64,000 nt of DNA from Anniella stebbinsi (Eukaryota; Chordata; Lepidosauria; Squamata; Anniellidae). This document shows, piece after piece, positions 1-10,150 of this stretch. Within the stretch, counting starts at the first letter, position 1, and each line of letters begins with the position of its first letter. The position numbers were made by a program, and so were the translations under genes. The notes beneath the pieces were generated by a model. It was given only the letters and a program-made list of their open reading frames with translations. It did no database searches and was not told the DNA's origin. The stretch spans positions 88,382,609 to 88,446,608 of the forward strand of contig JARDYH010000003.1 of the NCBI GenBank assembly GCA_029215795.1, in the 5' to 3' direction.

Positions 1-2013
1 ACTTGGGAAGAATACTTTAAATCTATATTTAACAAACACAACGAAATAAATCCTTGCCCTCTTATTGAGTCAAATTTTTCAGTATGGCCGCTGGTGGACC
101 CCTCTTTAATTGAGAAACTGATAATCAACCTGAAGTCTGGTAAGGCTCCAGGCCCGGACGGAATTAGCACTAACCTGCTGAAGAGCGCCCCAGAGTGGTG
201 GGCATCGATCTTAGCGCCTTTTTTTACCAAGATAAATAACTCTGGTCATCTACCTTCGGTCTGGAGGAAAGCAGTGATAATCCCAATCTATAAAAAAGGT
301 CCTAGAAGTGACCCAAGCAACTACAGACCAATTAGTTTGTTATCAGTGGTGGGCAAGATCTACGCTAGCTACCTAAATATAAAATTGCGAGATTGGATCA
401 CTGACAGAAACATCCTGGGGCAGGAACAGATTGGTTTCCAACCTGGGAGTTCCACCAACGACCATTGTTTGACTCTGCTTCACCTGGCTTTAAAATACAC
501 AAATACTAAAGGAGGGAAACTCTTTTGCGCCTTTATTGATCTTAAGGCTGCATTCGACTCGGTATCCCGAGCACGCCTTTGGCTGAAGTTAGAGAAACTT
601 GAGATTGATGGCAGGCTCCTATTTCTGATAAAATCTCTGTATTCTAATACCTCAGGCCAAGTACGCTGTGGATCCCAGGGACAGGTTACAGATGAATTCA
701 CCCTTTCACAAGGGGTTAGGCAGGGCTGTGTGCTGGCCCCAGCCCTCTTCAATCTATATCTTGCAGATCTTCCCTCTTGGCTTTCCATAATTCAATCACA
801 TCCGCCCAAAATAGGTCACTCTAGGGTTAACTTACTCTTATATGCTGATGATGCGGTTCTGATATCCCAAACACGCCTAGGCCTTAATAGACTGCTAGAT
901 AGCTTTGCAGAATATTGTAATGTTAACAAACTGTCAATTAATTACCAAAAAACCAAAATCATGGTTTTTGCGAAGAAAAAAGTTAGATTCCCTTGGAGAA
1001 TGGATGGGCGGAAAGTCGACCAGGTTGATGCCATTAAGTACTTAGGGATCTGGTTTCAGGAGAATTTGGGTTGGCAAAAGCACTTATCCTTTATTAAAGG
1101 AAAAGCTGAACAGACTCTGGGAGCGTTATGTCGCTTTTTCTATCAAAAGGGAGGTAGATTTTTACCATCGGCTATTAGAGCATTCAGAGCAAAATTAGTT
1201 GCCCAATTTTTATTTGGCGCACCAATCTGGTTCCCTCTCAACAAACGTTCGATAGAAGATACTCAGACATCCTATCTAAGACTCTTATTTGGAACTCCTA
1301 GGTGTGTAGCGGGGGCGGTTCTTAATTTGGAAGCAGGTCTTTCCTCTTTGAGCTCTTTGGCATGGACCCATTCAATACAATTCTGGCTTAAACTCTATCA
1401 TGGCCTTTCCCCAAATTCTTTAGTGTCCCAGGTTCTCTTGGACACTTATGTCTCCCAATGGGTGAAAGAGATAGCCCAGAAGATCCACTTGATAGGGCTT
1501 CCTCCTTTTGTTTTACTTAATTCGGACATCAGAGTAGCTAAGAGTCTTGTGAGCCAAAGACTGAAAGATATAGATCTTCAGGAGCTGAAGGGTAAGGCCC
1601 GCGGCCCATGTTCCCCACACTCTTTAGAGCTATTGAGAGAGGATGGCAAAGATGGAATGAACTATTTGAGATGGTTAACAGTGCCCAAATTTAGAAGAGC
1701 CTTCTCTCTAGCAAGATTTAATGCCCTCCCTTCTAACTTACTGGTAGGAAGATTTAAGAAAACCCCTATCGAAGAGAGACTCTGTCCGTGTAATAATTTA
1801 GAGGTAGAGTCGGTCGAACACATGTTGATTAAGTGCATCTTCTATAGAGATGATAGGATCACCTTAATTGGCCCCCTAATTAAAGATTTAGCTGATAAGA
1901 ACCCTCGCGAAATAGTAGTCTTTTTACTTCAGGGCAAAGACAAATATATTACAACCCAAGTAGCCAAATTTGTCCATAATATACTGGTCTGCAGAGCTCA
2001 AGTAGTTATATAA
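1..2013 (+). CDS. LINE ORF2 fragment: reverse transcriptase plus C-terminal zinc-finger-like domain
   Basis: The frame is open from base 1 to the TAA at 2011-2013, about 670 codons with no stop or frameshift, and it continues off the left edge. Motifs in order: SGKAPGPDGI (RT motif 0/1, about residue 45), NYRPISLLSVVGKI, FIDLKAAFDSV (motif A with catalytic Asp), SQGVRQGCVLAPALFN (motif B), LLLYADDAVLI (catalytic YADD), LSINYQKTKIM and IKYLGIWF. A late CPCNN..VEHMLIKC (CxC..H..C, near residues 598-617) resembles the C-terminal Cys/His motif of several non-LTR clades. The endonuclease domain is outside the window. The intact frame suggests recent insertion. Confidence 0.9.
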   Translation, partial: TWEEYFKSIFNKHNEINPCPLIESNFSVWPLVDPSLIEKLIINLKSGKAPGPDGISTNLLKSAPEWWASILAPFFTKINNSGHLPSVWRKAVIIPIYKKGPRSDPSNYRPISLLSVVGKIYASYLNIKLRDWITDRNILGQEQIGFQPGSSTNDHCLTLLHLALKYTNTKGGKLFCAFIDLKAAFDSVSRARLWLKLEKLEIDGRLLFLIKSLYSNTSGQVRCGSQGQVTDEFTLSQGVRQGCVLAPALFNLYLADLPSWLSIIQSHPPKIGHSRVNLLLYADDAVLISQTRLGLNRLLDSFAEYCNVNKLSINYQKTKIMVFAKKKVRFPWRMDGRKVDQVDAIKYLGIWFQENLGWQKHLSFIKGKAEQTLGALCRFFYQKGGRFLPSAIRAFRAKLVAQFLFGAPIWFPLNKRSIEDTQTSYLRLLFGTPRCVAGAVLNLEAGLSSLSSLAWTHSIQFWLKLYHGLSPNSLVSQVLLDTYVSQWVKEIAQKIHLIGLPPFVLLNSDIRVAKSLVSQRLKDIDLQELKGKARGPCSPHSLELLREDGKDGMNYLRWLTVPKFRRAFSLARFNALPSNLLVGRFKKTPIEERLCPCNNLEVESVEHMLIKCIFYRDDRITLIGPLIKDLADKNPREIVVFLLQGKDKYITTQVAKFVHNILVCRAQVVI

Positions 2014-2125
2014 GATGTTCAGATTTAACGTACCCGTGAATATACTGTATAAATACTACTGACTGTTTATCTGTTTTTCTGGCCTGTCGGCCGCAATAAA
2101 GTTGATGATTGAAAGTATTACAAAA
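1..2125 (+). mobile_element. Non-LTR retrotransposon, Vingi/I-like clade, 3' part
   Basis: This is the 3' half of a LINE whose 5' part lies beyond the window edge. It holds a full reverse-transcriptase ORF to 2013, a short 3'UTR, a GGCC hairpin at 2081-2092 and an AATAAAGTTGATGATTGA terminus. The mostly short-word tail rather than a long poly-A argues against L1. Clade assignment (Ingi/Vingi-like, I superfamily) is from the RT style and C-terminal domain and is less sure than the LINE call. Confidence 0.85.
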
Positions 2126-2280
2126 TAGGGATGGATGTTCTCATGTATTCAAGGAACATGTAAGAGGGGAACAGGATCATGCCTGCAAGCATTGCCCCCT
2201 CTACTTAATGTGAACCAACCAGAGAGTTTCAGCAATGTTTAATAACAACAACAACAACAACAATTTTTTTCTTGAATGCT

Positions 2281-2398
2281 ATGAGAATAAGGTCTCTCTG
2301 GAATTGATTTTGCTGTATGTTTCTTAATTTGTGTGTGCTTTCGCCCTAATCTTTGTATGTGTAAAGTCTGGTCAGTGACCATAATAAAGTTGATGATG
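2281..2398 (+). mobile_element. 3' tail of a related LINE or a SINE using its tail
   Basis: About 120 bases end in a TGGTC-AGT-GACCA hairpin (2369-2381) followed by AATAAAGTTGATGATGA. This is the same layout as the end of the LINE at 2081-2115. The body upstream differs from the first element, so this is either another subfamily or a SINE that borrowed the tail. It is followed by AAC-rich simple sequence. Confidence 0.6.
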
Positions 2399-2400
2399 AA

Positions 2401-3125
2401 CCACAACAACAACCACAACGGCTTTTGCCACCCTTTTATTCTTCTTTGTGATGTTCCTTCCTCTGTGCCCCACTAAATGCAAATAATAAGAAATGTGCAG
2501 TGAACTTTGTGACATAGCAATCATGTGTATGTCCTGGGATTCATCAGGTCTCACAAGATAAAGCAGGCCTAAACACATCTGTGATAACATGTAGAGGCCC
2601 TTAAGCAATAGCACATTGCAAAAACTGGTGCTGAGTTATAAGCAGATCCATTTTTTCTTAAGGGTTTGAAACCAACTCTAAACAGTACTAGATTAGAAGA
2701 GATAAATATCTGAGGCTGCTTGCAGACATATATTAAAATCAGCATTTTCTGCTCTTCTTTATCCCGCAGCTCAAGCCCAGCTTCACCGCTATCATGGACA
2801 ACACATTTGGATCATTGCTGATTCATAGTCTGCCCTGTTCCACTTTGCTTTTTAAAATTCACCTCCCCCTTTCCTTTTAAAATTACAAAGGTAAGTTTTA
2901 TTAACTGATTAACTTCCATCTTAAGACTTATTTGTATAAATGAACGAATAAAAACAAACTTTAAAACATAAAAAATGCTCTGGGATGGGGGCAGGAGTGA
3001 CTTTACAACGCCAAACAGGAGCCAGCCAACCAGTGCTCTGCATGGCTAACTTCTATTGAAAACACGAGAACCTAAAGATCAATCCTAAAGAGAATGCATA
3101 TATAAATAGAATGCAGAGCCTGCAC
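2401..3125. other. No supported gene
   Basis: AT-rich intronic sequence with short open frames of no recognisable content. I see no repeat I can name. Confidence 0.5.
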
Positions 3126-3129
3126 TATA

Positions 3130-3475
3130 TCCATGACTTCGCTGCTAGAGATAGGTGAGAAATTGGTTTGGTTTGCATTAGCAATAGCACTTCCCAAAGT
3201 ACAGTTATCCTATGCTATTTGCACTTCTCCAAATTTTGAAGCACAGTTATTCAAAAACATGTGTACAAAAACACATCGTATTAGGAGAAATTGCTTTCAA
3301 AAGTGTGCATATTAGGCAAATGCATATGTTTGAGGAAATGCGCAGAGAATGTGTACAAATCTTTTGCAGACTTCTTTTTAAAAATTGCAAGCTCATTTAG
3401 AAATGGAATGGAATGAACTTAAGACAGGGAAAATGAAATAGTGAAACTGAAATTGACAGACTGATGCAGCCCTCC
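3130..3475. repeat. AT-rich dispersed repeat with internal short repeats
   Basis: The stretch repeats words like TTTGCA, TGTACAAAA and TGCATATT at roughly 30-base spacing. It resembles the segments at 19140-19530 and 22805-23100, which have GGATGGGG-like and TGAACCAAA-like ends. Probably a short non-autonomous DNA element, but its ends are not clear here. Confidence 0.35.
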
Positions 3476-3771
3476 TCAGGTAAATTTTAGAGAGAATTTA
3501 TCATGGACTAGATTTGCCATATTTCAACCCCACAAATCTGGACAGTGTACTTTGAAAATTATACAAAATATACACTGATATGTAAATTATAAACATGCAA
3601 ACTGACCATGCCACATAAGCATATGCCATTTCCAACTGGTACTTTATCTTTGCACCAGCTGAGTACCAAAGCCTGTGAAGGAATGGACAATAAGACATTT
3701 CCTATCACACCATTTTTCATTGTCAGTGAAGATAGCGTTCCCATAGTAGCCTTCTAAATGTACAGCAATCC

Positions 3772-4050
3772 ATGCTGGCAATGAAGGAGGCGGAGTCGCA
3801 CTATATGTTAAAAAAATACTTAGCCCTGCACAGAAATACAGGATGAGCCTGGTAGCCCCATTGAGAGCATTTGGATTAAAATTAATGGGGCAAGGAATAA
3901 AAGGAGCATGATAGTCGGAGTCTACTACTGACTACCCAATCAAGGAGAAGATGAGTATAAAACTTTTGATAAGCAAATTGTCAGTATTTCAAGGAAGTGT
4001 GATGTAGTAGTAATGGGGGACTTCAATTACCCCAATATCAGTTGGGAGAC
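3772..4050 (+). pseudogene. CR1 LINE endonuclease-domain fragment
   Basis: Conceptual reading with stops gives GGVALYVKK, then ESIWIKINGARN, then VVVMGDFNYPNISWE. The last is the GDFN core of the APE-type endonuclease of CR1 elements. Stops and small indels show it is long dead. It butts directly against an inverted CR1 piece. Confidence 0.75.
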
Positions 4051-4051
4051 A

Positions 4052-4259
4052 AATGAAATTTGAACTCGTTCAAAGAAATTAGGTGTTCCTTGACCATTTG
4101 TTTATCAATCTCAAGCTTCAATCCTGCCCCTTCAGGTTGTACTTCATTTTGCCAGGGGTGTCACAGACCTGCTTTCTGGAGAAAACTGAGCCAAAGTAGG
4201 AATTCAGCACTTTGGCCTTTTCTTTGTCATCTGTCATCAATTTGCCATCCTCATTGAGT
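4052..4259 (-). pseudogene. CR1 fragment in inverted orientation (endonuclease-RT linker)
   Basis: Read on the minus strand it gives LNEDGKLMTDDKEKAKVLN, then YFGSVFSRK, and further on VKEHLISLNEFK. These match the linker between endonuclease and reverse transcriptase in CR1 proteins. It lies head-to-tail inverted between two plus-strand CR1 pieces. Confidence 0.72.
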
Positions 4260-4261
4260 AG

Positions 4262-4440
4262 TTGAACGACAATGGAACCAATTACCTAGGGAGGTCATGG
4301 GCTCTCCCATGCTAGAGGCCTTCAAGATGCAGCTGGACAACCATCTTTCAAGTATGCTTTAAGGTGGATTCCTGCATTCAGCAGGGAGTTGGACTTGATG
4401 GCCTTATAGGCCCCTTCCAACTCCACTATTCTATGATTCT
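4262..4440 (+). mobile_element. CR1 LINE 3' end
   Basis: The segment runs from CAATGGAACCAATTACCTAG to the ATTCTATGATTCT-type CR1 terminus. It reads FKMQLDNHL near its middle, the C-terminus of CR1 ORF2. It closely parallels the better preserved copy at 62270-62445. Confidence 0.85.
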
Positions 4441-4589
4441 TGTACCATTGCTTCCCCCATTTGCTTCAAACACTGCCAATCTTATTATCACAGGTTAAGA
4501 ACCCATTTGAAACACGGTGTTTCAAATATCTACTGTCAACAATAGGCTATTGAAAATCTAAGTGAAAAGGAATTAGGACAGCGTTCCTC

Positions 4590-4668
4590 ATCCTGGTGCC
4601 TACTGACGTGTTGGTCTGGAAGTTACTCTCCAACACATCTGGAGTATACCAAGTTGAAAAAAATCTGA
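4590..4668. mobile_element. Degraded hAT-type palindromic MITE fragment
   Basis: It holds CATCCTGGTGCC near the left and ACACATCTGGAG near the right, words shared with the palindromic family best seen at 21567-21705. Too eroded to show target duplications. Confidence 0.4.
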
Positions 4669-4689
4669 ACTAGGTTGTTTGATGCATGT

Positions 4690-4868
4690 GAACATATGAA
4701 GCTGCCTTATCCTGAGTCAGACCATTGGATGTATCTATCCCGGTGCTGTCTCCTCTGATGGCAGCTGCTCAAGAAGATCTTTCACAGAGATCTCTCTTAA
4801 CCCAGGTATCCCAGATCGGTTTAACTGGAGATGTCCAGGTTGAACCTGGAGCATTCTGCTTGAAGGGG
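4690..4868 (-). mobile_element. tRNA-derived SINE, antisense
   Basis: On the minus strand it begins with a tRNA-like head whose B box reads CCAGGTTCAACC-like sequence (4837-4850). The body ends in the GGCAGCTTCATATGTTC tail typical of a common squamate SINE. The plus-strand copy at 27388-27580 has the same plan. The A box is poorly kept. Confidence 0.7.
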
Positions 4869-5117
4869 AAAAAACCCCTGTGATCATTCCAGAAAAGGAA
4901 GATAATGCAAGCTACATAAAATTGCAAGAGAGCTCTGTGTGCTGAGGCAGTAATTCCAAAAATGTGTAATTCAAGAAATTAAAAGCCTCCGTAAACCAAC
5001 ATAAGATGCTCTGAATTATTTACTGCTAGGGCATACCACTTTCCAAGCATCACTCAAGACAGAGAAATTGAAACATTTTCTGTCCTCGTACATCAATAGT
5101 ATGTTCATCTAAAACAC

Positions 5118-5200
5118 GGTTGGGCACTTGTGGCCCACCAAATATTTTGGCCTACAACTGCCATGATTACAAGCCAAGTCTCTATTAGGCTAATGTCTGC
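5118..5200. mobile_element. Half of a hAT-type palindromic MITE
   Basis: It shares GGGCACTTGTGGCCC and GGCCTACAACTGCCAT with the element at 5771-5902, but the matching right arm is not clear. Confidence 0.4.
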
Positions 5201-5524
5201 TTTTCTTATCCAAGCTGCTGCACAAGTGAGATAGGGATGGACAGACTCACCTCTGTCCGTTCTCGCTGGGCTCTCGGCAACCAATCAGTGAACAGGCCCA
5301 ACGAGTGGTGGTTCAGCGAGTGGAGTCCGGAAGGCCAGGTGGGGGAGTCCACCAGACTCCACCCCTTCTCAAACTCCCACGACATCCCTAGAGTGAGAGC
5401 CTATTGGAAGGTGATATGAATCTTTCTTGGCAAGTACCCAAGTGAAACAATAGACACGTACTGATTTGTCTAATTCTGTATTCAAAATAGTAAGTGGCAT
5501 GATAGTTATTCTAACTCTTAAGGT

Positions 5525-5632
5525 ACGATACTATGCATGTTTAGACAGAAAAAAGTTGTACAAAAGTCCAGAGCCAGCCAAGCTGCAAGTTACTTTTTCC
5601 TATCTAAACATGAATAGGATTGTGCCCTATCC
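5525..5632. mobile_element. Short palindromic MITE, TGTTTAGACAG family, copy 1
   Basis: Left arm ATGCATGTTTAGACAGAAAA pairs with the right arm TATCTAAACATGAATAGGAT. The centre holds a GCCAGCC motif. Two further copies are at 25542-25675 and 63033-63148. Confidence 0.6.
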
Positions 5633-5639
5633 TCAAAAT

Positions 5640-5760
5640 AGGTCTAGCACCTTGGATAGTTCCTTTAGAGTTCTGGATGATCCTGACTGAAACTGCTGAA
5701 TGGTTTCACCGCCCCACCAAAATCGGAGACACCAGCCTCCACTGATTTTAACCACACCCA
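5640..5760. repeat. Dispersed repeat fragment shared with 50600-50710
   Basis: AGCACCTTGGATAG, CCTTTAGAGTTCT and ACCGCCCCACC words recur in the same order near 50624-50700. The class is unknown. Confidence 0.45.
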
Positions 5761-5770
5761 TTCTCTACTA

Positions 5771-5902
5771 CAGGGATGGGCAACTTGTGGCCTTCCATGT
5801 GTTTTGGCTTACAACTCCCATCAGAAGCCAGCATAGCTAATGGTGAAGGATCATGATAGTTGTGGGACAAAACGTCTGTAGGGCCACAAGTGCCCATCCC
5901 TG
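5771..5902. mobile_element. hAT-type palindromic MITE with CAGGGATGGGCA ends
   Basis: Perfect terminal inverted repeats CAGGGATGGGCA at 5771 and TGCCCATCCCTG ending at 5902. Flanks CTCTACTA (5763-5770) and CTTTTCTA (5903-5910) match at 6 of 8 positions, a worn 8-bp target duplication as expected for hAT elements. Almost the whole 132 bp folds on itself. Confidence 0.72.
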
Positions 5903-5910
5903 CTTTTCTA

Positions 5911-7220
5911 GATTCCTTTGTCTCATTGCCTTTCCTGTCCTACCAAATAGTGCAGTGGGAAGAAATATAAAAGCGAAGGGATTAAAATACACACCTTATA
6001 GATATATACTAAACAAATGTTAGTAACAGCAAGGAAGGAGGCCTTCAAAAACAAAGTATAGTATGTTACTATCTTTAGAGTGGTAGTCATGGATGCAGGG
6101 CAACAAACAGAACATTGTAACTATGTAGAAAGCAACACAATTTGGTGGTATTAATGGTTAGAATCATTTCTAGAAAACAGCTTTCATCAGTGGAAGTACA
6201 CTGGGGTTGCAAGTACTGCAATACCTGGAGCTTATTCCCAAATTTTCCAAAGTCTTACAAGCAGCTTTTGGGAACCCACATGTCTATCTCTAAGGCCACT
6301 TTCCAATTTTGCAATCGTTTTTCATGTTCTCAGGCTAACTCTGAGAATTATGAAGGCGGCTCAAATACTCCCAGCAGAGTGTAGCCTGAGCATAATGAAC
6401 ATGTCAAGGTGGATGGTTGAAGGAGTGTGGCTTGCAACTCTGATGCTGCTTCCTTCAGTGATCTAAAGGAATTCCCATTTCTGACCTGAACCTATATTTG
6501 TGTATCTCATTCCTAAAGTACAAAAAAAGGTGTCGTTATGCATGGTCTCAAGGGGATGGGCAAGAAACAACAAATACCATCATATAGAATCCAACATCTA
6601 CCCAGTCCAGCATTCGGTCTCCAACAGTGGACAAGTTAATGTTCCTGAGAAGTTCAGAACTAGGGTATGATGGAGATAACAATTCAATGTTTGTTTTCAG
6701 CATTTTGTAATCATTAATATATTCCTAACTTAGGTAATGCTGTTATTGGCCTTTATGGTTAAAAGCTATTGTGTAGATTAATCTTCCATTAGTCTGTTCA
6801 ATATTGATTTTAAACTACGAAATATGCAATACATGTGGTCAGAACATACATCTATCAGACAGTTCAAGAAAGTAATGCAAAAAAGGCAAAACAACAACTG
6901 CACCATGATAAAAACCCTACAGCTTGAATCTTGAACTATTCTTCCAAATATAAATGTTTGCAAGCAGTTTTTCAAAATGAGGTGCACATTGCACTTGGTT
7001 ACCTTGCAGAACAAGCAACTAAAATATTTGCTTCATAAATCAAAAATGGTAGGCTAGACAGCAGTATAAAATGCTCTCAAAAGATAACAAAACTCAGGCC
7101 CTATAGCACAATTCAACATTTGCTCTTGATATTTTTCTAATGATGAATATAGGCAACCGCTTGCTATATCCCATATAGTAGCTATGTATACATGGGAGAG
7201 CCAGCCAATTGTAGTGTGTG
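5911..7220. other. No supported gene
   Basis: Intronic DNA with only short chance open frames. I recognise no repeat family in it. Confidence 0.5.
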
Positions 7221-7266
7221 TGTGCCTTAGTTTTGCATGCACACACACACACAAACACACACACAG
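7215..7266. repeat. GT/CA microsatellites
   Basis: A short GTGTGTGTGTGTG run is followed by a GCATGCACACACAC run, giving an imperfect hairpin of dinucleotide repeats. Confidence 0.85.
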
Positions 7267-7433
7267 ACAAAGTTAAATGGCAGCCACTTCTCCAGGGTGC
7301 TATTCTATGGAGCTTTGGTATATACATATCAATTTCAGCTAATGGCTAGAAGATTATCACATGGGTCTTACCCAGCAGTATGCAATTGGCTCTACCCAAA
7401 TGGTTGCTTGATCCATGCATACTCCCCTGTATC

Positions 7434-8603
7434 ATGGTCACCTTAGTGGATGATCTACACTTGAGTGTTGACAGGGGGAGTGTGTCTCTGCTGGTACTTC
7501 TGGATCTCTCAGCGGCTTTCGATACCGTCGACCATGGTATCCTTCTGGAACGCCTGAGGGGATTAGGAATTGGGGGCACTGTGCTTCAGTGGTTCTGGTC
7601 CTACCTCTCGGGCAGGTTCCAGATGGTGATGCTTGGGGATAGTTGCTCCTCAAAGAAGGAGCTGTTGTATGGTGTACCTCATGGCGCCATCCTATCCCCA
7701 ATGCTGTTTAACACCTACATGAAATTGCTGGGAGAGATCATCCGGAGGCATGGGGCAGGGTGCTATCAGTACGTTGATGACACCCAAACATATTTCTCTA
7801 TGCCTTTGACAACAGCATCAGCTAAGGATGGTGCGCCTCCTCTGAATGAATGCTTGAGGAAAAACAAACTGAAGCTGAATCCAGACAAGATGGAGGTGCT
7901 TACTATCAAAGGTCCCAACCCGGGTTTGAAAGTGTGTCAACCAGTTCTGGATGGGGTTACACTCCCCCTGAAAGACTGTGTTCTCAGTTTGGGGGTGCTC
8001 CTGGGTCCGTCGCTCCAAATGACAGCTCAGATAGATGCGATGGCCAGGAGTGCCTACTATCAGCTTTGGCTGATATGCCAGCTGCGGCCCTTCCTAGAGT
8101 TGGAAGACCTAAAATTGGTAGTGCACGTGCTGGTAACTTCGAGGCTCGACTTCTGCAATGCGCTGTACATAGGGCTACCTCTGTGCCTAGTCCGGAAACT
8201 TCAACTAGTTCAAAATATGGCAGCCAGGTTGGTCACCGGTACACCTAGGGGTGACCATATTACACCAACTTTAAAATCACTCCACATGATGCCAATTAGT
8301 TTCCGGGCGAAGTACAAAGTGTTGGTTATTACCTTTAAAGCCCTACATGGTTTGGGTCCAGGTTACCTACGGGATCACCTTCTCCCATACAATCCGCCCC
8401 GCATACTCAGGTCCTCTGGGAAGAATTTGCTACAGTTGGCCAAAACCAGGCTGACAACTGTTACCCAGAGGACCTTCTCTTCTGCTGCTCCCAGACTGTG
8501 GAATAGCCTGCCGGAAGAGATTTGTCAACTTAATAGTCTCTTTGACTTTAAGAAAGCCATAAAGACCAATCTTTTCTGGCAGGCCTACCCAGTCGAATTT
8601 TAA
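7434..8603 (+). pseudogene. L2 LINE reverse transcriptase, truncated
   Basis: Open frame with LLDLSAAFDTVDHGIL (motif A), GVPHGAILSPMLFN (motif B, Q changed to H), YQYVDDTQTYFS (catalytic box, YVDD instead of the usual YADD), LKLNPDKMEVL, SLGVLLGPSL, then the C-terminal SRLDFCNALYIGLP block. Compared with the copy at 28907-30011 it lacks about nine residues between NECL and RKNKLKLNP, an in-frame deletion. It cannot be active without endonuclease and the first RT motifs, though it has no stop codon. Confidence 0.88.
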
Positions 8604-8728
8604 GAGTTTTATTGGTATTTTAATAATGTATTAATTGTATACATTTTAATTAGTTTTATGTATTTTATGTCATTTATATTGATGTTGTTCCTCACCTCGA
8701 TCCTGAGAGAGAGGCAGGTAAGAAATAA

Positions 8729-8729
<1 letters not shown>

Positions 8730-8764
<35 letters not shown>
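8730..8764 (+). repeat. ATT microsatellite, L2 tail
   Basis: About 11 TTA units, the 3' tail of the L2 element at 7434. Confidence 0.9.
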
Positions 8765-8799
8765 TCACCATGACAAGCCTCCCATGGCTCAGTAAGGTG

Positions 8800-8832
<33 letters not shown>

Positions 8833-9010
8833 TTAGATCCCGCCTTTTTCCCAGGGCTGGGACTCAAGACAGTTCACAAAGTTAAAACATGTACAATTAA
8901 AACATATAAATATAAGTTTACAAAAGTTAAAATAGAATTAAACCTACAGTGAAATTAAAAACATTTTTAAAAATTTAAAGCAGTAACAAATTTTAAAACA
9001 AAACAAAACC
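8800..9010 (-). mobile_element. LINE 3' end (L2/CR1-like), antisense
   Basis: An ATT-repeat tail (8800-8831) is followed by ATCCCGCCTTTTTCCCAGGG and GACAGTTCACAAAG, the mirror image of L2-like 3'UTRs seen elsewhere here. It sits next to the tail of the previous L2 in opposite orientation. Confidence 0.65.
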
Positions 9011-9224
9011 ATACATTAACATAGGTCCAGAGTATTTAGAATTAGAGAGAAGACCCTCACATGGTCATCACCACATTAGATTTTTAAAGAGCAATCAAGC
9101 AGTTAGAGGTTGTTTATTTTCTTCTTGATACTACGTAATATGGATATGAGACATGCTCATTTTCCCTTATCATAAATTTCTCTCAGTGACACAATTATGG
9201 CCAGTAGATTATAGCGATCCCCTG

Positions 9225-9300
9225 GTTCTTAATAGAATGGCCACTGCATGCAAAAAGTCCAAGGTTCAATCCCTGACATTTTTAAGAACCATTAAGAACC
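9225..9300 (+). mobile_element. Possible worn tRNA-derived SINE head
   Basis: CTGCATGCAAAAAGTCCAAG and GGTTCAATCCCTG (B-box-like, 9270-9283) recall the SINE at 27388. No A box is clear. Confidence 0.35.
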
Positions 9301-9955
9301 ACAACAGGTAAGTACTGTATAGCATGAGAGCCGGGAGAGAGAAGAAACAGTGAAATAATTATGCATAATATTGCAGAAGTCACAGCACATCAACTGACTA
9401 GCCATTACAGAGAATTCCTAGGCATCACAGCAGAGATGCATTTAAAGAAGGATTTAGGGAGGCTAATGTAGAGGCTTTGCAGATAATTAGCTGGATAATT
9501 ACACTCTGCCTAATTCAAATCCCCTGGTAGTTTTAAATGAACAGGGTACTCTTTACTTCTTAGTCCTGAACTCTTAGGTAGGTCTGCTGTGTACTGTTAA
9601 GCAGCTGCTGTGTATTTCTACTCTAGATATTACTGTCCTTTAAGTGGTGCCTGGGTGAAAGATTTTACTGAAGAAGCTACACTTCTGACATACAATTACA
9701 GCGCTTTAAAACAAAAATTTTTTGAAAATATTCATTTTTTGTTTTGTTTTTAATTTAAGTGGCAATTCCACAAACACAAATACATCTGAGACTCACTCAC
9801 AAGCTCCTTACATCCTTTTCCCAATGTAAAGTATGAATGTGAATATAAAGGAAGGAATAATTTACACTTAAGGCAACTTCTCTGTACTGGAGAATTCTAT
9901 GCTCTCTTTACAATTCTCCCAACTAATGGGGTCCTGCTTGCCACAGTAACAACTC
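9300..9955. other. No supported gene
   Basis: AT-rich intron sequence without a recognisable feature. Confidence 0.45.
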
Positions 9956-9959
9956 TTCA

Positions 9960-10150
9960 AGTTTAAAAAGTATTGCTGTTGAATGCCAGATCAGTGAGTA
10001 ATAAAACAACCGCCATTGAGTATACATAATGGGGGCCTGGTTGGAAGAAACATGAGAAGTTAACCATTTCCTGGCTTTGGCTGTCTGGGGTGGTCTCAGG
10101 TGTGGTATTCTAGGATGATTGTCCTAGAATGATTTCAATATTCATGGTGA
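9960..10150 (+). pseudogene. Very decayed L2 LINE, endonuclease start
   Basis: Reading through stops gives LLLNARSVSNKT, then a GAWLEET-like block. This matches the conserved N-A-R-S and E-T-W boxes of the L2 apurinic endonuclease. The rest is too worn to follow. Confidence 0.5.

Larger units (their letters stand above)
7434..8764 (+). mobile_element. L2-clade LINE, 5'-truncated
   Basis: Starts inside the reverse transcriptase and runs through the ORF stop at 8603 to an ATT-repeat tail at 8730-8764. The 3'UTR keeps a worn version of the CCGCCTC/GAGGCGG hairpin (about 8693-8719). 5' truncation is typical of target-primed insertion. Confidence 0.88.

Noticed and set aside
2372..2614. Minus-strand 80-residue frame with a run of valines.
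   Set aside because: Arises from the AAC simple repeat beside a LINE tail.
4060..4257. Plus-strand 65-residue frame.
   Set aside because: It is the antisense shadow of the inverted CR1 linker fragment.
7850..8248. Plus-strand 132-residue frame within the L2 element, and minus frames around it.
   Set aside because: Out-of-frame shadows of the L2 reverse transcriptase.
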